Below, piece by piece: positions 1 through 11,310 of a stretch of DNA of 64,000 nucleotides. Below the pieces are notes generated by a model that did no database searches, was not told the origin of the DNA, and was given only the letters and a program-made list of their open reading frames with translations. Source of the DNA: Sitta carolinensis (Eukaryota; Chordata; Aves; Passeriformes; Sittidae); assembly GCA_032173965.1 (NCBI GenBank), contig JAVUNC010000005.1:47788501-47852500 (forward strand), written 5' to 3'. How positions within the stretch are numbered: position 1 is the first letter of the stretch; every line of letters begins with the position of its first letter. Made by a program: the position numbers and the translations under genes.

Positions 1-1937
1 TATTCAAACAACAACTTGAAAACTTTGTGCTCGTGATATAGTTTGGTGGTAAATTTCAGGTATCTTAGCAGTGAAAAGGAAAGCTTAAAAACCTGAACAC
101 TTCTGTGTGGTAGGGGAAGTGCTACTCGCTAGTACTGCCTGGTAACTGTGTTCATGGAATGTGGCCAACTAGGCCCTCGTGGTCACAGTGACAATGCAGA
201 CTGCAGAACATTTGAGATTGTGTGGATTCAGTGACATGATTGTCGTAAAACAAATCTTTCTTTTTCCTTCCTTCCTTCAAGTTGTGTCTTCTGTGCATTC
301 ACACTCAGCTCTGTTCCAGGTGATTTTGGAAAGCTCCCCAAGAGCCAAGTGATCGAGAGAAACTCCTCTTACCTCATGCATAGACCTTTCTTTCCTTGAA
401 GAACAACAAAAAACCTCTTGCTATTTCTCTGTATATCAACTTTCAGATGGTCAGTATCAGTTTCCTTAATGATATTCATAAACTGTTGGTCATCAGGGAA
501 AGTCATAGAAATTAAAGAGGAAGGCATTTCTTAAAGGATTTACACTTGGCATCTCTACTTACAGTATTCTTTTCATCATTGCCAAGTTTGAAACAATGCT
601 TTTGCTTTGAGTGATAATTCTGTAGTATTGCCTAAATTGAAATACGTTGTTTTAGAAAAAATAAATAAATACGGTAATTGATTGTGCTAAAATCAATTTC
701 TGTCAGGCTTGAAAACAGCAGCTCAGGTTCCATTGCCAGAGGGGGATGAATTCTGTCATATGAGACTGACCTGCAAGAGCATCACTGCATTGTGTCTTGT
801 GTTGTGCTGATAGGGTCCTAGAGGTATTGTGGACTATGTCAGCACAGTCTTCAGGGATCAGCTCTCACTACTAAATGTTATGCTCACTTCTTCAGTTCGT
901 TGTCTCTCTATTGACATTTAATGATGAATCTGGAAGGGAGAGATTTTAGCACAGTTCATAGCAGGCTTTAGAGTGACATAGTCTTGTCCCTTGGGCAGTC
1001 TTTGTTTTTCTTGGCAAATTTACTCTTTTTCTACCCAGTCTGCTTTTATTCTTCTTACTTTTCTGTAAGCTTCCTGTAATTTAGTAAATATTTGTATTCT
1101 GAAGTATACATGGCCAAAAATTGTAGTTCAGTCACCTTTAGTATCAGAAGCAGCACATTTAATTTTTCTGTTGCTCTACATTGCATCTTCTCAATAGCTA
1201 CTGTTGGTTCTCTCTCCTCCACTCTCAGGCTGTGACTATATTTGTCTGTTTAACTACATGACATAATAATAAGAAATGTTGACCTGAATGCAGTAAGATT
1301 TACGTTGCCAAGACAGAAAACATAATCCATCTGACTCTGGAGGGTAAAGAGGAAAAGAGAATAGTTCAGCTTGCAGTGCTGATTTTGAATCATCATTTGA
1401 TTTTGAGGTAGATGTCCAAAGGCAGAGAAGTCTATAAGGAAGATTAAAATCCTATTGCATTCATAAAGAAAAATGTCTAGCATCTCTCAAAGTTCTCCTG
1501 TCCTGTAACTGACGTTATTGTTTTTGTGACTCACAGAGTGAGCTGGGAGCTTGGTTGACCACAGCAGCTTTGGCTCAGTGTAGCATAAATTAACGTTGAG
1601 TAGGCTGGGAGTATGTTTTAGTTGACATTTTTAAGTGGTGTGTTCAGCTGTGGGGACGTAACAGCCAGAGGGAATTGGAGCGAAAGGTAACTGCTGAAAG
1701 GAGGTGCCTTCTGCTTGGTTCCATTTTCCCAGGCCAGCGCATTTCTCTGCTTTCTCTCCATCTGTTCTGAACAGTTCTGAATTGCTGCAGCATGATATTC
1801 TATCAGCTTTGCTCCCAGCATTTGCTGGGGATTTCATGAAAATCGTGTGTGTTACCCTCCCCCAATATAGCCTACTTCTGGGTCTTTCCACCTCAAGGAG
1901 AAGGGAATTGAAGCAGGCTCCTCCCTCTCTATTAGGT

Positions 1938-1959
1938 TTGTTTTTTTTTGTTTTTTTGT

Positions 1960-2003
<44 letters not shown>
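1938..2003 (+). repeat. Poly-T tract
   Basis: About 66 bases of nearly pure T with a few G. It could be the A tail of a minus-strand retroinsertion, but no source element was recognised on either side. Confidence 0.9.
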
Positions 2004-2006
<3 letters not shown>

Positions 2007-3470
2007 TTGGTCGAGCACCGTGGGTAGCACGTAGAAGAAACTGCTTGACTAAGTGCTTGCCTAATTAGAATAATTTTCAATTCAAAAAAGGCAGGAATCT
2101 TAATAATCTTTCCCTTGTCCTAGGGAAATTACGACAATATGCAAAGCAATGCACTGCTGGAAATACCCATGTTGGTTGTCCAAATTGTATTACTTCTGAT
2201 TCCACAGGAGACCAGTTCACTACTGTTTTTTTTGAGTTTTATGGTCTTCTGGGTCTTGCATATCCATTGCAGAGCACAGATATATATTGTTAAAGATACT
2301 GAGCTGCCTATTTTTTCTTTTACAGCTGAAAAGCAGGTGTATATCTTGCACTTAGGGTTGGGTGGCCTAAATTCTGAATGGGGTAAACCAAGTGCCCATC
2401 TGCACAGACTGTTCCTTCTCTCATGTCTCAGAACTCTTCTGCCCTTCAGTATAATAATTTGGATTAGTATCCAAATGCCACTTTTATTTCATATTTAAAA
2501 TGCACAGGAATAATCAACATTGTTTGGCCCTCAAGATTAATAAATTACTGTGATGATAAAAAAAATTGGTGAGCATCTAATCTCCATTGTGCCTGGCTTT
2601 CCAGACAAATCTAAGCATGGAAATAATCCTGTTTGATTGTATTCTAAAATTATATGGGTTTGCTTCTTCTTTCAAAATACCCCTGTATCTAAACAATTAC
2701 AGCCTCATGAATTGATTTTACAAGAAATGAATCTAACTACATTCTCCGTGTTCCTGTGACTAAGCTGAGGGTCCTGGAATTGTTTATGTTCTATTTTTCT
2801 CATAGGTTTCTTACTCATGTAAACATCATTAAAGTATTTGAGCTATGAATGTTGTAAAGAAAATAAAACAGCAAATATAAAAACTTGTTTACTTGCTAGA
2901 TGATATTTTGCCTTATTGAAACAAACTGTATATTTGAGATGCTTAAGCATGCAGATTTATGCTGAACTGGCATCTTCCCCCAGGTTCTAGTGAGTGTTTT
3001 CAGGAAAGAGCCACAGAAGTCATCAGCAAGGGAGAAATAAATTTAAAAATAAATAAATAAACAAACAAAACCATTCCAAAACAAAAACAAGCAAAAAACC
3101 ACTCAAAAGATGTAGTGATCATTTCCAAAGACTGACAGGCTATCCCCTCCCCAAACTCTCACAAATATAACAAAGTAACTTTTTATGTCCATGGTCTGTG
3201 ACAAAAACAAGGTACCTTGACTTGCATTAGCTTGGAATGGATGCAGATCAAACTAAGGTGATTTCCTTCATGTTCACTTCAGGCTGTGCTGGTACAAAGG
3301 TAAGTTCTCTGGGAGAGTTGATACCTGATAGCCTGGCCATGTGCAGTAAATGTTGTGTGATTAAACGTGTGCATCTAAATTTGCACCAGCCTTTCCTGTT
3401 CAACAGCCCCCTGAACCTTGGGATATTTAAACTATTTAGCATCTTGCTGTTTCCCTGTTTTACCTGGATA

Positions 3471-3783
3471 ACAGAATCACAGGTGAGGTTTGAAGCGACC
3501 ACAATGGGTTATCTGGTGCAATCTCCCTGTGCAAGCAGGGTCATCCCAGGCCCATTGCACAGGATTCTGTCCAGATGATTCTTGAATATTTTCAGTGAGA
3601 GAAACTTCACAACCTCTCTGGGAAATTATTCCAGTGTGTCATCACCTTTACAGTAAAGAAGTCTCCTCATGTTCAGATGGCTCTTCCTGTGCCTCATTTT
3701 CTGCCCACCGCCTCTTGTCCTATTGCTTGTCACCACTGAGAAGAGCCTGGATCCATCCTCTTAATACCCTCCCTTCAGATACA
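3471..3783 (-). mobile_element. CR1 LINE 3' fragment (antisense)
   Basis: It begins with the CR1 3' tail in reverse (acagaatcacaggtgaggtttga). The usual reverse-complement blocks follow (gcaagcagggtcatcccagg, cttcacaacctctctggg, agtaaagaagtctcc). It is a 5'-truncated, decayed copy in DESI1 intron 1. Confidence 0.8.
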
Positions 3784-5300
3784 GTAAGTGCCCAAAAGAG
3801 CATCATCCCATCAGGACATTCCTGTTCTGCATTATGAGCATGTGCATCCTTTGGATTGGCTTTACTGTAGGTATTGAGTGAAGGGTAATGCCTGCAATTT
3901 AATGCTGCAAAGGCTTTTGCACCTCTGATGAATATTACTGGAGAATCAGACTTCTCTATGTAGGCATAGACAGCCTCAGGTTATGTGTAAGTGGCTTGGT
4001 TTTGGTGGCAGTCCCAGCACACAGTTCTACCCACAATGCAGTGACCACAGGAGTTGGGAGTGTTGTGGCAAGGAGTGGAAGAACAGGAAACATGATGATA
4101 TCTGCCAGTGTCCTGGACAGTGTTAGCAATCCATTCTTACAGTCCACTCAGTCAGCTATGGGATGTAAGCTCTGTTGCACTGTAGGATTATTTGGGAAGG
4201 TTCATAGCAAGGTTGAGCTTCTGGTTTTTAAACTGGACAGTTTTATTGGAAACTGTTGCTGCAAGGCCCGATACAACTTGTGTCTTAGCACTCACAGCAG
4301 TGCTGTAGCCTTGCTTGGTCATGCTGTTGGGGCTCTTGTGACTGTCAAGCCTTCAGAGGCTCTGGGCAAAATATTTTGGTATAGTGGGCAATGTTGAGCA
4401 GAAGGCGAAACATAACTCCTTAGTGCAGGCTGCCCTGATTGCTCTACATGAGCTTATCAGGGGTGGCAGTGGTGGTGAGCTGTCACCTGTTCTGTGCAGT
4501 GTCTGAGTCTGGGAGAAAGGGCAAGAAGAGTCAAAGAGGAGGAGCCCCATCAGAGGCAAAACTTCAGGAGGAGGATGATTTTGTCTGTGAAGGTCTGTAC
4601 ATAACCTCTTGCATGACAGACAAACAAGACACATGCTTGCTGAGCAGCAGGAAAGGGAGCTGCCCGAGTTCCTCAGAAACTGGTAGCCACTGATTTATTC
4701 CTCTATGGCTCAGTTTGAGTTGAAATGACAACAGCCAGCTGTGAAGCCTGGAGTACTGCAGCAGCTTACCAAAAGTTCTGTCTTGGATGTCTCTGGGTGA
4801 TGCAAACTGTGGCAGGTTTCTTAGGCATGGGATTCCCCAGCCGTGTTGTCATCGAAGAAGACACTTGCACTGCCTCTGGCCAAACACAGTCCACCAGTGG
4901 AAGAAAGGGATTATATTTTTGTGCAGCAGGCTAGAGAGCTACCACAGATGCCTCATTGTCAGCAGTGCTGCAGATCTGGTGTGTGTTTTCCACAATGCCA
5001 GCTTGGTTAATGACATCCAGGAGCCAAGGAAAAATAGTGGGTCTGCAGCTTCATTAAGATTTTCAAATCAGTGTTGGCACAAACTGACCGAGCTGAGCAG
5101 CTACAGACAGACGTGGCTTGTGAAGATAGGCAGCTTCACTTGCCAAAAGCTGTTCTGTTATTGCCCTGGCACTTGCTGCCATTGGACTGCTACAGATTTC
5201 ATGTGTAGCAGTAAAGATTGGACTGCAGTCCAAAGCAAAGTCCAATTCCTGAATTCTGCTTAGGTTTTGTACATACAATCAGACAATTACTTTGGTAAAA

Positions 5301-5830
5301 AGGGACCTCTAGAAGTCCTGCTCAAGGAAGAGCAAACAAGAGCAAATTCTTCAGGGCCCTGGACTGCAGAGTTCTAAGTATTTTCAAGGATTGGATTCCC
5401 ATATGCTTTCTGGGCCCCTACCCCAGTGTTCAACCACCTTCATGACAAATGTTTTTCCCTGCTTCCTACTGAATTGTGAATTTCCCATTTTCCAGCTACC
5501 ACCTGTTGCCTTTCACTGTGCACATCTGAGTAGAGCAAGGGTCCCCTTTCATCCGTACCTGTTGGGTACTCGTAGACAGGAATACAGACTCCTGACTTTC
5601 TCTTCTTGGGGATGAACACACCCGTTTTCTCAGCTCTTCTTCAGTACAGTAAGATCTCCAGCCTGGTATATCAGTATCTTTTGTACTATGAGGATCCAGA
5701 AGTGGACATAGCACTCCAGATGTGGTCTCACAAGTGTCAAACTGGAGGACAGAGGTCCTTTGCAGCCTTGCTAGAGCAGCCCATTGTGTAGCCTTTGCTA
5801 CAATGATCTTTTCAGGTAGGTGTTGTAATT
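5301..5830 (-). mobile_element. Older CR1 LINE fragment (antisense)
   Basis: The segment starts agggacctctagaagtcctg and proceeds through diverged CR1 blocks (ttttcaaggattggattccc, gtggacatagcactccagat, gtggtctcacaagtgtcaaa). These match the reverse complement of CR1 ORF2 end and 3' UTR. It is more diverged than the copy at 53.8 kb, so it is probably an older insertion. Confidence 0.75.
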
Positions 5831-7618
5831 GCATGCGCAGGTCCAGGCAGCACCTGTGACATTGTCAATATCTACTGTAGCTCTTTTGCCTGCATACAGA
5901 ATCTAGGTACAAAGTGGCAACTCACTGGAAAGTCTTTTGTTATGGTTTGCTGCAGGTGTGTGTGATAGTAAATAGTAAGATGTTCGTTTTCAATTTAGCA
6001 TGCAAAGAACAGGCACAATTCTAATATGGGCTGCTTTTGAAATGGCTTGTTTCTTTGGTCTGAAGGATAAAGTTCAAGTTTCTGGTAAAAAAGTTATTTA
6101 TTGTGAGCAAATGTGTAATAACTTGTTAATAGATACACAGAACGCTAACTGGGCAAAGCCAAAGGGTAGAGCCAACCAGAGGCCAGTGCCACCTGTGGTG
6201 CTGAGCCTGCAGGGCCAATGGGTGCTGGCAGCTCTAGAGTGCAAGGTGAAACCTCTCATGGGGAGCACGTGGAACAAGGGCCGGAGGATCACGAAACACA
6301 ACAGTGGGACACGCTAAAGGGCCAGCAGATGCTTCTAAGATACTGCAACACGCTGTTCTGCTTCTGTCATTATTGCCACTCTCTTTTGGCCTTCATCCTA
6401 CTCCAAGCCTATGTTTCTGGGCCATGGGTTGACGGGGAATGTGGTTGCTTCCTGGCTGTGATCCATGGGAGTGACAGATCAATTCACCTGCTTCAAAACT
6501 ACATGTGCTCATTTCAGCCAATTCTCTATTGTCACAACAGCCTTTTCCCCACCCCTGCTCTTCTATGACCCTCATCCGAAGCAGGTACCTATTTTGCTTC
6601 AGACTTGAGTGGAAAAAATGTGTTAGTGATTGCTTTTTCTTGTGGCAGAGGAGTACTCAGTCTAGTGCTTGGGTTCAAGAGAATGCCAAATGTCGGTATG
6701 CAAACAGTTTTTCTGTTCTAAATCTGCTTTTTGGGGGGTTATGCACCTTGTCCAGGAAATAAAGCTATAGCACATCTCCCACAACATGCACTGGCTCCCT
6801 ACAAGCTTCCAAAGGGAGGGTACCAGGGACCAAGCCTTTAGGTTGTGATAGATAGGATAATTGAGCCTAGAGCAGTAAACAGTGGTGACCTTTTAGAAAG
6901 AGGTTTAATCTTGAGATCCTACTGTGAACAACAGAGAGAGGTCTCCTGCTTCTAGGGAACTGGAAACACATTTTAAAAGGGACCTTTTCTGTGAGACACA
7001 ACTATATTATCAGTGTGGTGGTGCCTGAAGCAAGTCTTTGCTGCAGTGTTCTGCAAAACACACAGCTTTATAACTTGTATAAATTTCAATGCTGTGCTTT
7101 TCTACCTCAGTTCCCACTTAAACTAATTTTTAAGGGCAGGGGGAGGGAGGGAAAAGAGGAAATCTTGGAATACGTTATAGAGGCTACCACCACTGGTCAT
7201 ATGTTTAAGTCAGACCTCTCATCAGTTACTGAAAAAGAGAACTGAATACACTCTGCTGGCCAGCTGCCTGCAGTTATGAAATATGTCAAATTCAACTCTT
7301 CTGCTCCTGATTAAAGACTCTAATTTTAGGAAAATGTTTCTTCCTTGGTCTGTAGAAAAACACCTAAGGAAGGTAAGCACCAGCAGGATAGGATGGCATT
7401 GCACCCTCTGCCTGCCAGGAGGGAAGAAGTACAACAGTAGTGTGGATTGAGTAGTTAATTTGAATGACATTCTGGATTTTTTTAGAAGCAACTCTGGATT
7501 AAATCTTTGGTGTTGCTGTCATGGTGAGATAATAAGCATGGTTCCTAAGTGATTGTCAGAAAGTAGGCTGAAATCTGGAAAATACATTGCTAATAACTCT
7601 TCTTTTCTCTGCATACAG

Positions 7619-10600
7619 GGAAACAGCTGGATGGCATCTGGTAAGTGACTAGATTTAAATTGCATAATGTGTGTAAAACACTGGTGTAGGAAGTATTTTC
7701 AATATGCAGTTATATATGCTTCAGCTCTTAAGAACATTTTGTTGTGGAAGAGAGATCAAGGCACTTTTTGTTCCTGAATACAGATTGGCAGTAAGATGGT
7801 GTACAGTCAGGTGCTAGTTAAACCATTCCACTCAAAGATCAGTGGACCCCATGGAAAAGGGTGTTGTTAGTAGTTGTTGTGTTTTTGTGCACCTGTGTAC
7901 TTTTTCAAGGGTAAGATGGTGTCCTTGTCCCAAGCACTTTGTCTTATAATTCCAGGCATGACTAAATATGAGAGTAAAAGAGTAGGTGGGAAGAAGGTAT
8001 TACAGGATCAGGTCTTCTGTCATATAAGAGCAGTAGCTATATTCAGTCACAAAAAAGCCCTAATTTCCTATACTTCATACCAAGAGTTTCGTTATCACAC
8101 AGAGGGCTTGTTTGGGTTTGTTTTTTTTTAAGAGGCAAGAAAACCCCTAAAACCTAGTCCATCCATTTTCCTCTCCACTGATCCATTTCCAGTGGTTGTC
8201 TGACCAGCTTCTCAGCCAATGGGAAGTCTCTGTCAGTGTGACAGCAATTCTGTCTCTGAGGGTCACCCTCAGCCCATTAGCTGAGAGAGGCTCATGCCTG
8301 GGCTCTTAGCTAAACCTGTTCTTTCCTAACTGCTTGCAGAATTACAGTAGGCTTGATAATCATTGCTTCCATATTCATTCATGTCCCAGCAGATCCTGTT
8401 CCCACTCACAGAAACACATTGACCTTTTCTTTCAGTTATTCCCTTCATTATGTCCTTCAGCTCATAAATTTATCAGTGATTTATATGCTAGGCTATTTAC
8501 TTTTTCCTTTATTTCAACTTTTTTTTTTTTTTTTTTCTTTGTGGCAGGCACACCTCCATAATAGTCCATAAGGATGAATTCTTCTATGGCAGTGGAGGAA
8601 TCTCCAGCTGTGCACCTGTAAGTTAAACTTAATTTTCTGATAATTTTTTATAGGGTTACCTGATCAGAATTTCTTGTGTTAATGTCTTTTATAAAAGCAG
8701 CAAAAGACTTCTAAATTCATGAGAGATGCTGAAGCCAACTGCTTGTCATGGTTTCCCAGGGTAATGAGGGTGAAAGGAGCATGGACAGTGGGTTTAAGCC
8801 CAACTCAGTTCGGGCTGGGGGGGGACACCTTTTGCAACTGCTTTGCCAGAGTTCCACCTTGTCCAATTCTGTATCACTAAGTATTACATGCAGACTTTTT
8901 AAGAGTGAAAAAAAGCCCCAAACCATGATGTTTTCTCAGACCTTTCCGTTCTTAGAGAGATAAAATGGATAGGCCATGCATGTAAAGCAGTATTTTGCCA
9001 TAGCTTAGAGCTTTCAGCCCAAAGAGCCAAATTTACCAGCTGAAAAGGAAGTTGACTATCCCTTCTAATTCTCTTGAGTGCAGAACAAGGGAGGCCAGCA
9101 GGGCTTTTTGCTTGACAAACATACCAGAAGTTCCTTCTTTTGTGCCTGGACAAACCATAATAGCTTTATTCAGTAGAGTCCTCCAAAAGACTTCATTTGA
9201 CATTTTCTTCTGGCTCTTTATTTTTACAGGGAGGAACACTTCTTGGCCCTCCAGACACAGTTGTTGATCTGGGGAACACTGAAGTCACTGAAGAAATTTT
9301 TCTGGAATACCTTTCCTCTTTGGGGGAATCTATGTTCCGGTAAGTAACAGCTTGTACTGGAAAACCTGTATACCAAAAAGGTACAGAATAGATGAAGGTA
9401 TTATGAAACCAATCCAGCTCACAGAGCTTCTGTCTGCTTACTCTCTCATTTGGTACTCTTCAAATATGGACTGGACCAATACACACAAGGAGCTACCTTC
9501 TCAGCTGGGCAAGCATTCTTCTGGGAAGTCTTTCACACTGCTTTTTGTAAAATCGAATAATGCCTGAAATGCTTTCAAGAGAATCACCAGGGAAATCTCT
9601 CAGTAAATAGCAGCTATGTCCTAGGTAGTGACTGTAGTAAAACTGCCAATTTTTACATAAGTAGAAGCAGGGTCTTGACTGTTAAAGAGTCTACTCTGCT
9701 TCATACAAGAATAGGAAACCACGACATTTAGTGTTCTGGCTGTCTTTCAGAGTCAAAAATTCCTGTGATTTCTCGTTACTGCTACTGTGGTTTTAATTTA
9801 AGAAACCTGACCTCACCTCTTCTCCCAAAAATGGTTGTATTAAAGTCAGGGATGCAGAGAGATGTCATTTTCCACCCTGATTCGGTTTGAATTTGAGGGT
9901 GAATCGATGTCTGTATTTTACCTATTTGCCTTAGAATTCTTTGAGGTGGGGGGAGGAAGTGCTAATGTAGAGATGTTCTTCATTAAGGGTATAATTTTCC
10001 TGCTTGTAAGATCTATTGCTGAATCTGTGGGGTTTTTTGTTTCAATTTGTTTTCTGTGGCACAGAGGAGAGTCTTATAACCTCTTTGAACATAACTGCAA
10101 CACCTTCAGTAATGAAGTGGCACAGTTTCTGACAGGAAAAAAAATCCCTTCCTACATCACTGACCTTCCATCTGAAGTTCTTGCCACGTGAGTATGGATG
10201 CCCCTCCTCTCTTTATCTGCTTCATGTGAATGCTTAAACATTTGACAGAGCCAGCAGTACCAGTTTCTGATGGATCTGTCTGAGAACCAGCATAAGATTA
10301 AGGAGAGAATGCAATTTTCTTTACATCAACACTTGCAACACTGTATGACAAGTGCTAACTGGCACTGGTGTTCCAAAGAAGACAGGAGAAGGTTGTTCTC
10401 TGCCTTTAACTTAAACTAGCTATTTTGTGATGGTCTCTTATATGCGACCAGACAACTTTGGAAAGTTTCAGGAAACAGTGCAAGGGGTTTTTTTCCCCCT
10501 TAGACAACCAGTATCTGTTGAAGTCATTTCATTTTTCATATGAAAAAAAGGCAATTAAGTATTCCTGCCAGGTAATTCAGATGATTTTTATTTTTTTAAA

Positions 10601-11310
10601 CTCTCAGCTAGTGAGGGTCCCAGTAGAATGATGTGAGCTCCATCATATAGGTCTTACTTCTCATAACATTGGTATAGCTCATTATTTGTGAGATATGTCT
10701 TCTACCCTGGACTCTTAGCACTTCAGATCTCTCAAAATCAGATAAAGTCTGTAACAGAGTGAGTCTTAGTGAAAGACAAACCAGGTGCTACAGATTGCAA
10801 CAGAAATTATTCTGGGAGTGTTGAACCATTGTCTCTTAAGTAAGCTAGAGGCTATTCTTTTGGCAGGCCTCAATATTGATGTACTTAATGGAACACTAAA
10901 GTTGCATAACAGGGATTTTGTTTGCACACTTAAGCAGAATGAATTACTAAGAACTGGTTTCAGACAGTATTACATTAGCAGTCTAGGCATGTTAGGACTT
11001 AGAACTGCCTTATATAAAATCATGTTTAAGTTCCTTAGTTATTGAACAGTAAACTAATAGCTTAAATTAGTTTGCTTTAGTTTGTAGTGGATATCTTCAA
11101 ATTTGCTTCTAGAATGTTGGCTTGATTGCACTCTAAGGAATGAGTGCACTTCAGTGGTAAATGGGAGTTGTTGAGCAAGTAAACTATTTGAGGTGTTTAT
11201 TTCTTTACCTTCTCAGACCTTTTGGACAAGCTTTAAGGCCCCTCCTGGACTCCATCCAGATCCAGCCACCCGGAGGAAATACTTTCAGCAGACATAATGG
11301 ACAGAGCTAA
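7619..11310 (+). CDS. DESI1: DESI1, desumoylating isopeptidase 1 (exons 2-6, 5' partial)
   Basis: DESI1 is a PPPDE-family cysteine isopeptidase that removes SUMO from selected substrates in cytoplasm and nucleus. Coding exons are 7619-7640, 8548-8617, 9230-9339, 10065-10187 and 11217-11310 (TAA 11308-11310). All have GT-AG borders and consistent phases. With the missing first exon counted as in human, the numbering puts the catalytic His at residue 38 (first codon completed in exon 3, [12 protein letters not shown]) and the catalytic Cys at 108 ([11 protein letters not shown], exon 5). The total would be 168 residues, the same as human. The C-terminal exon reads [20 protein letters not shown] and ends NGQS. 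PMM1 follows on the same strand, as in the conserved synteny block. Exon 1 lies upstream of position 1, so the start codon cannot be given. Confidence 0.95.
10065..10187 (+). CDS. DESI1: DESI1 exon 5 with the catalytic cysteine
   Basis: This 123-base exon (acceptor acag, donor gtgagt) encodes [18 protein letters not shown] and continues to LPSEVLAT. The Cys of HNCNTF is the PPPDE nucleophile. The reading frame stays open upstream into the intron as far as an ATG at 9862, but that extension has no family similarity and the acceptor is strong, so the spliced form is preferred. Confidence 0.95.

Larger units (their letters stand above)
1..7618 (+). other. DESI1: DESI1 intron 1 (3' part)
   Basis: No exon was found here. 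The first coding exon of DESI1 (about 29 residues, expected in a GC-rich promoter) is absent, so the window opens inside intron 1. The stretch contains a poly-T tract (about 1938-2003), two antisense CR1 fragments (3471-3783 and 5301-5830) and, between them, an unassigned segment with several broken open frames. The rest is ordinary AT-rich intron. The intron ends at the acceptor tacag, just before 7619. Confidence 0.8.

Noticed and set aside
1631..2080. 149-codon minus-strand frame with a long poly-Lys run
   Set aside because: It is the translation of the poly-T tract, a simple-repeat artefact.
8739..8760. Possible LTR start (tgtcatggttt) here and near 15886
   Set aside because: The match is only about 11 bases, with no LTR body, polyadenylation signal or flanking duplication.
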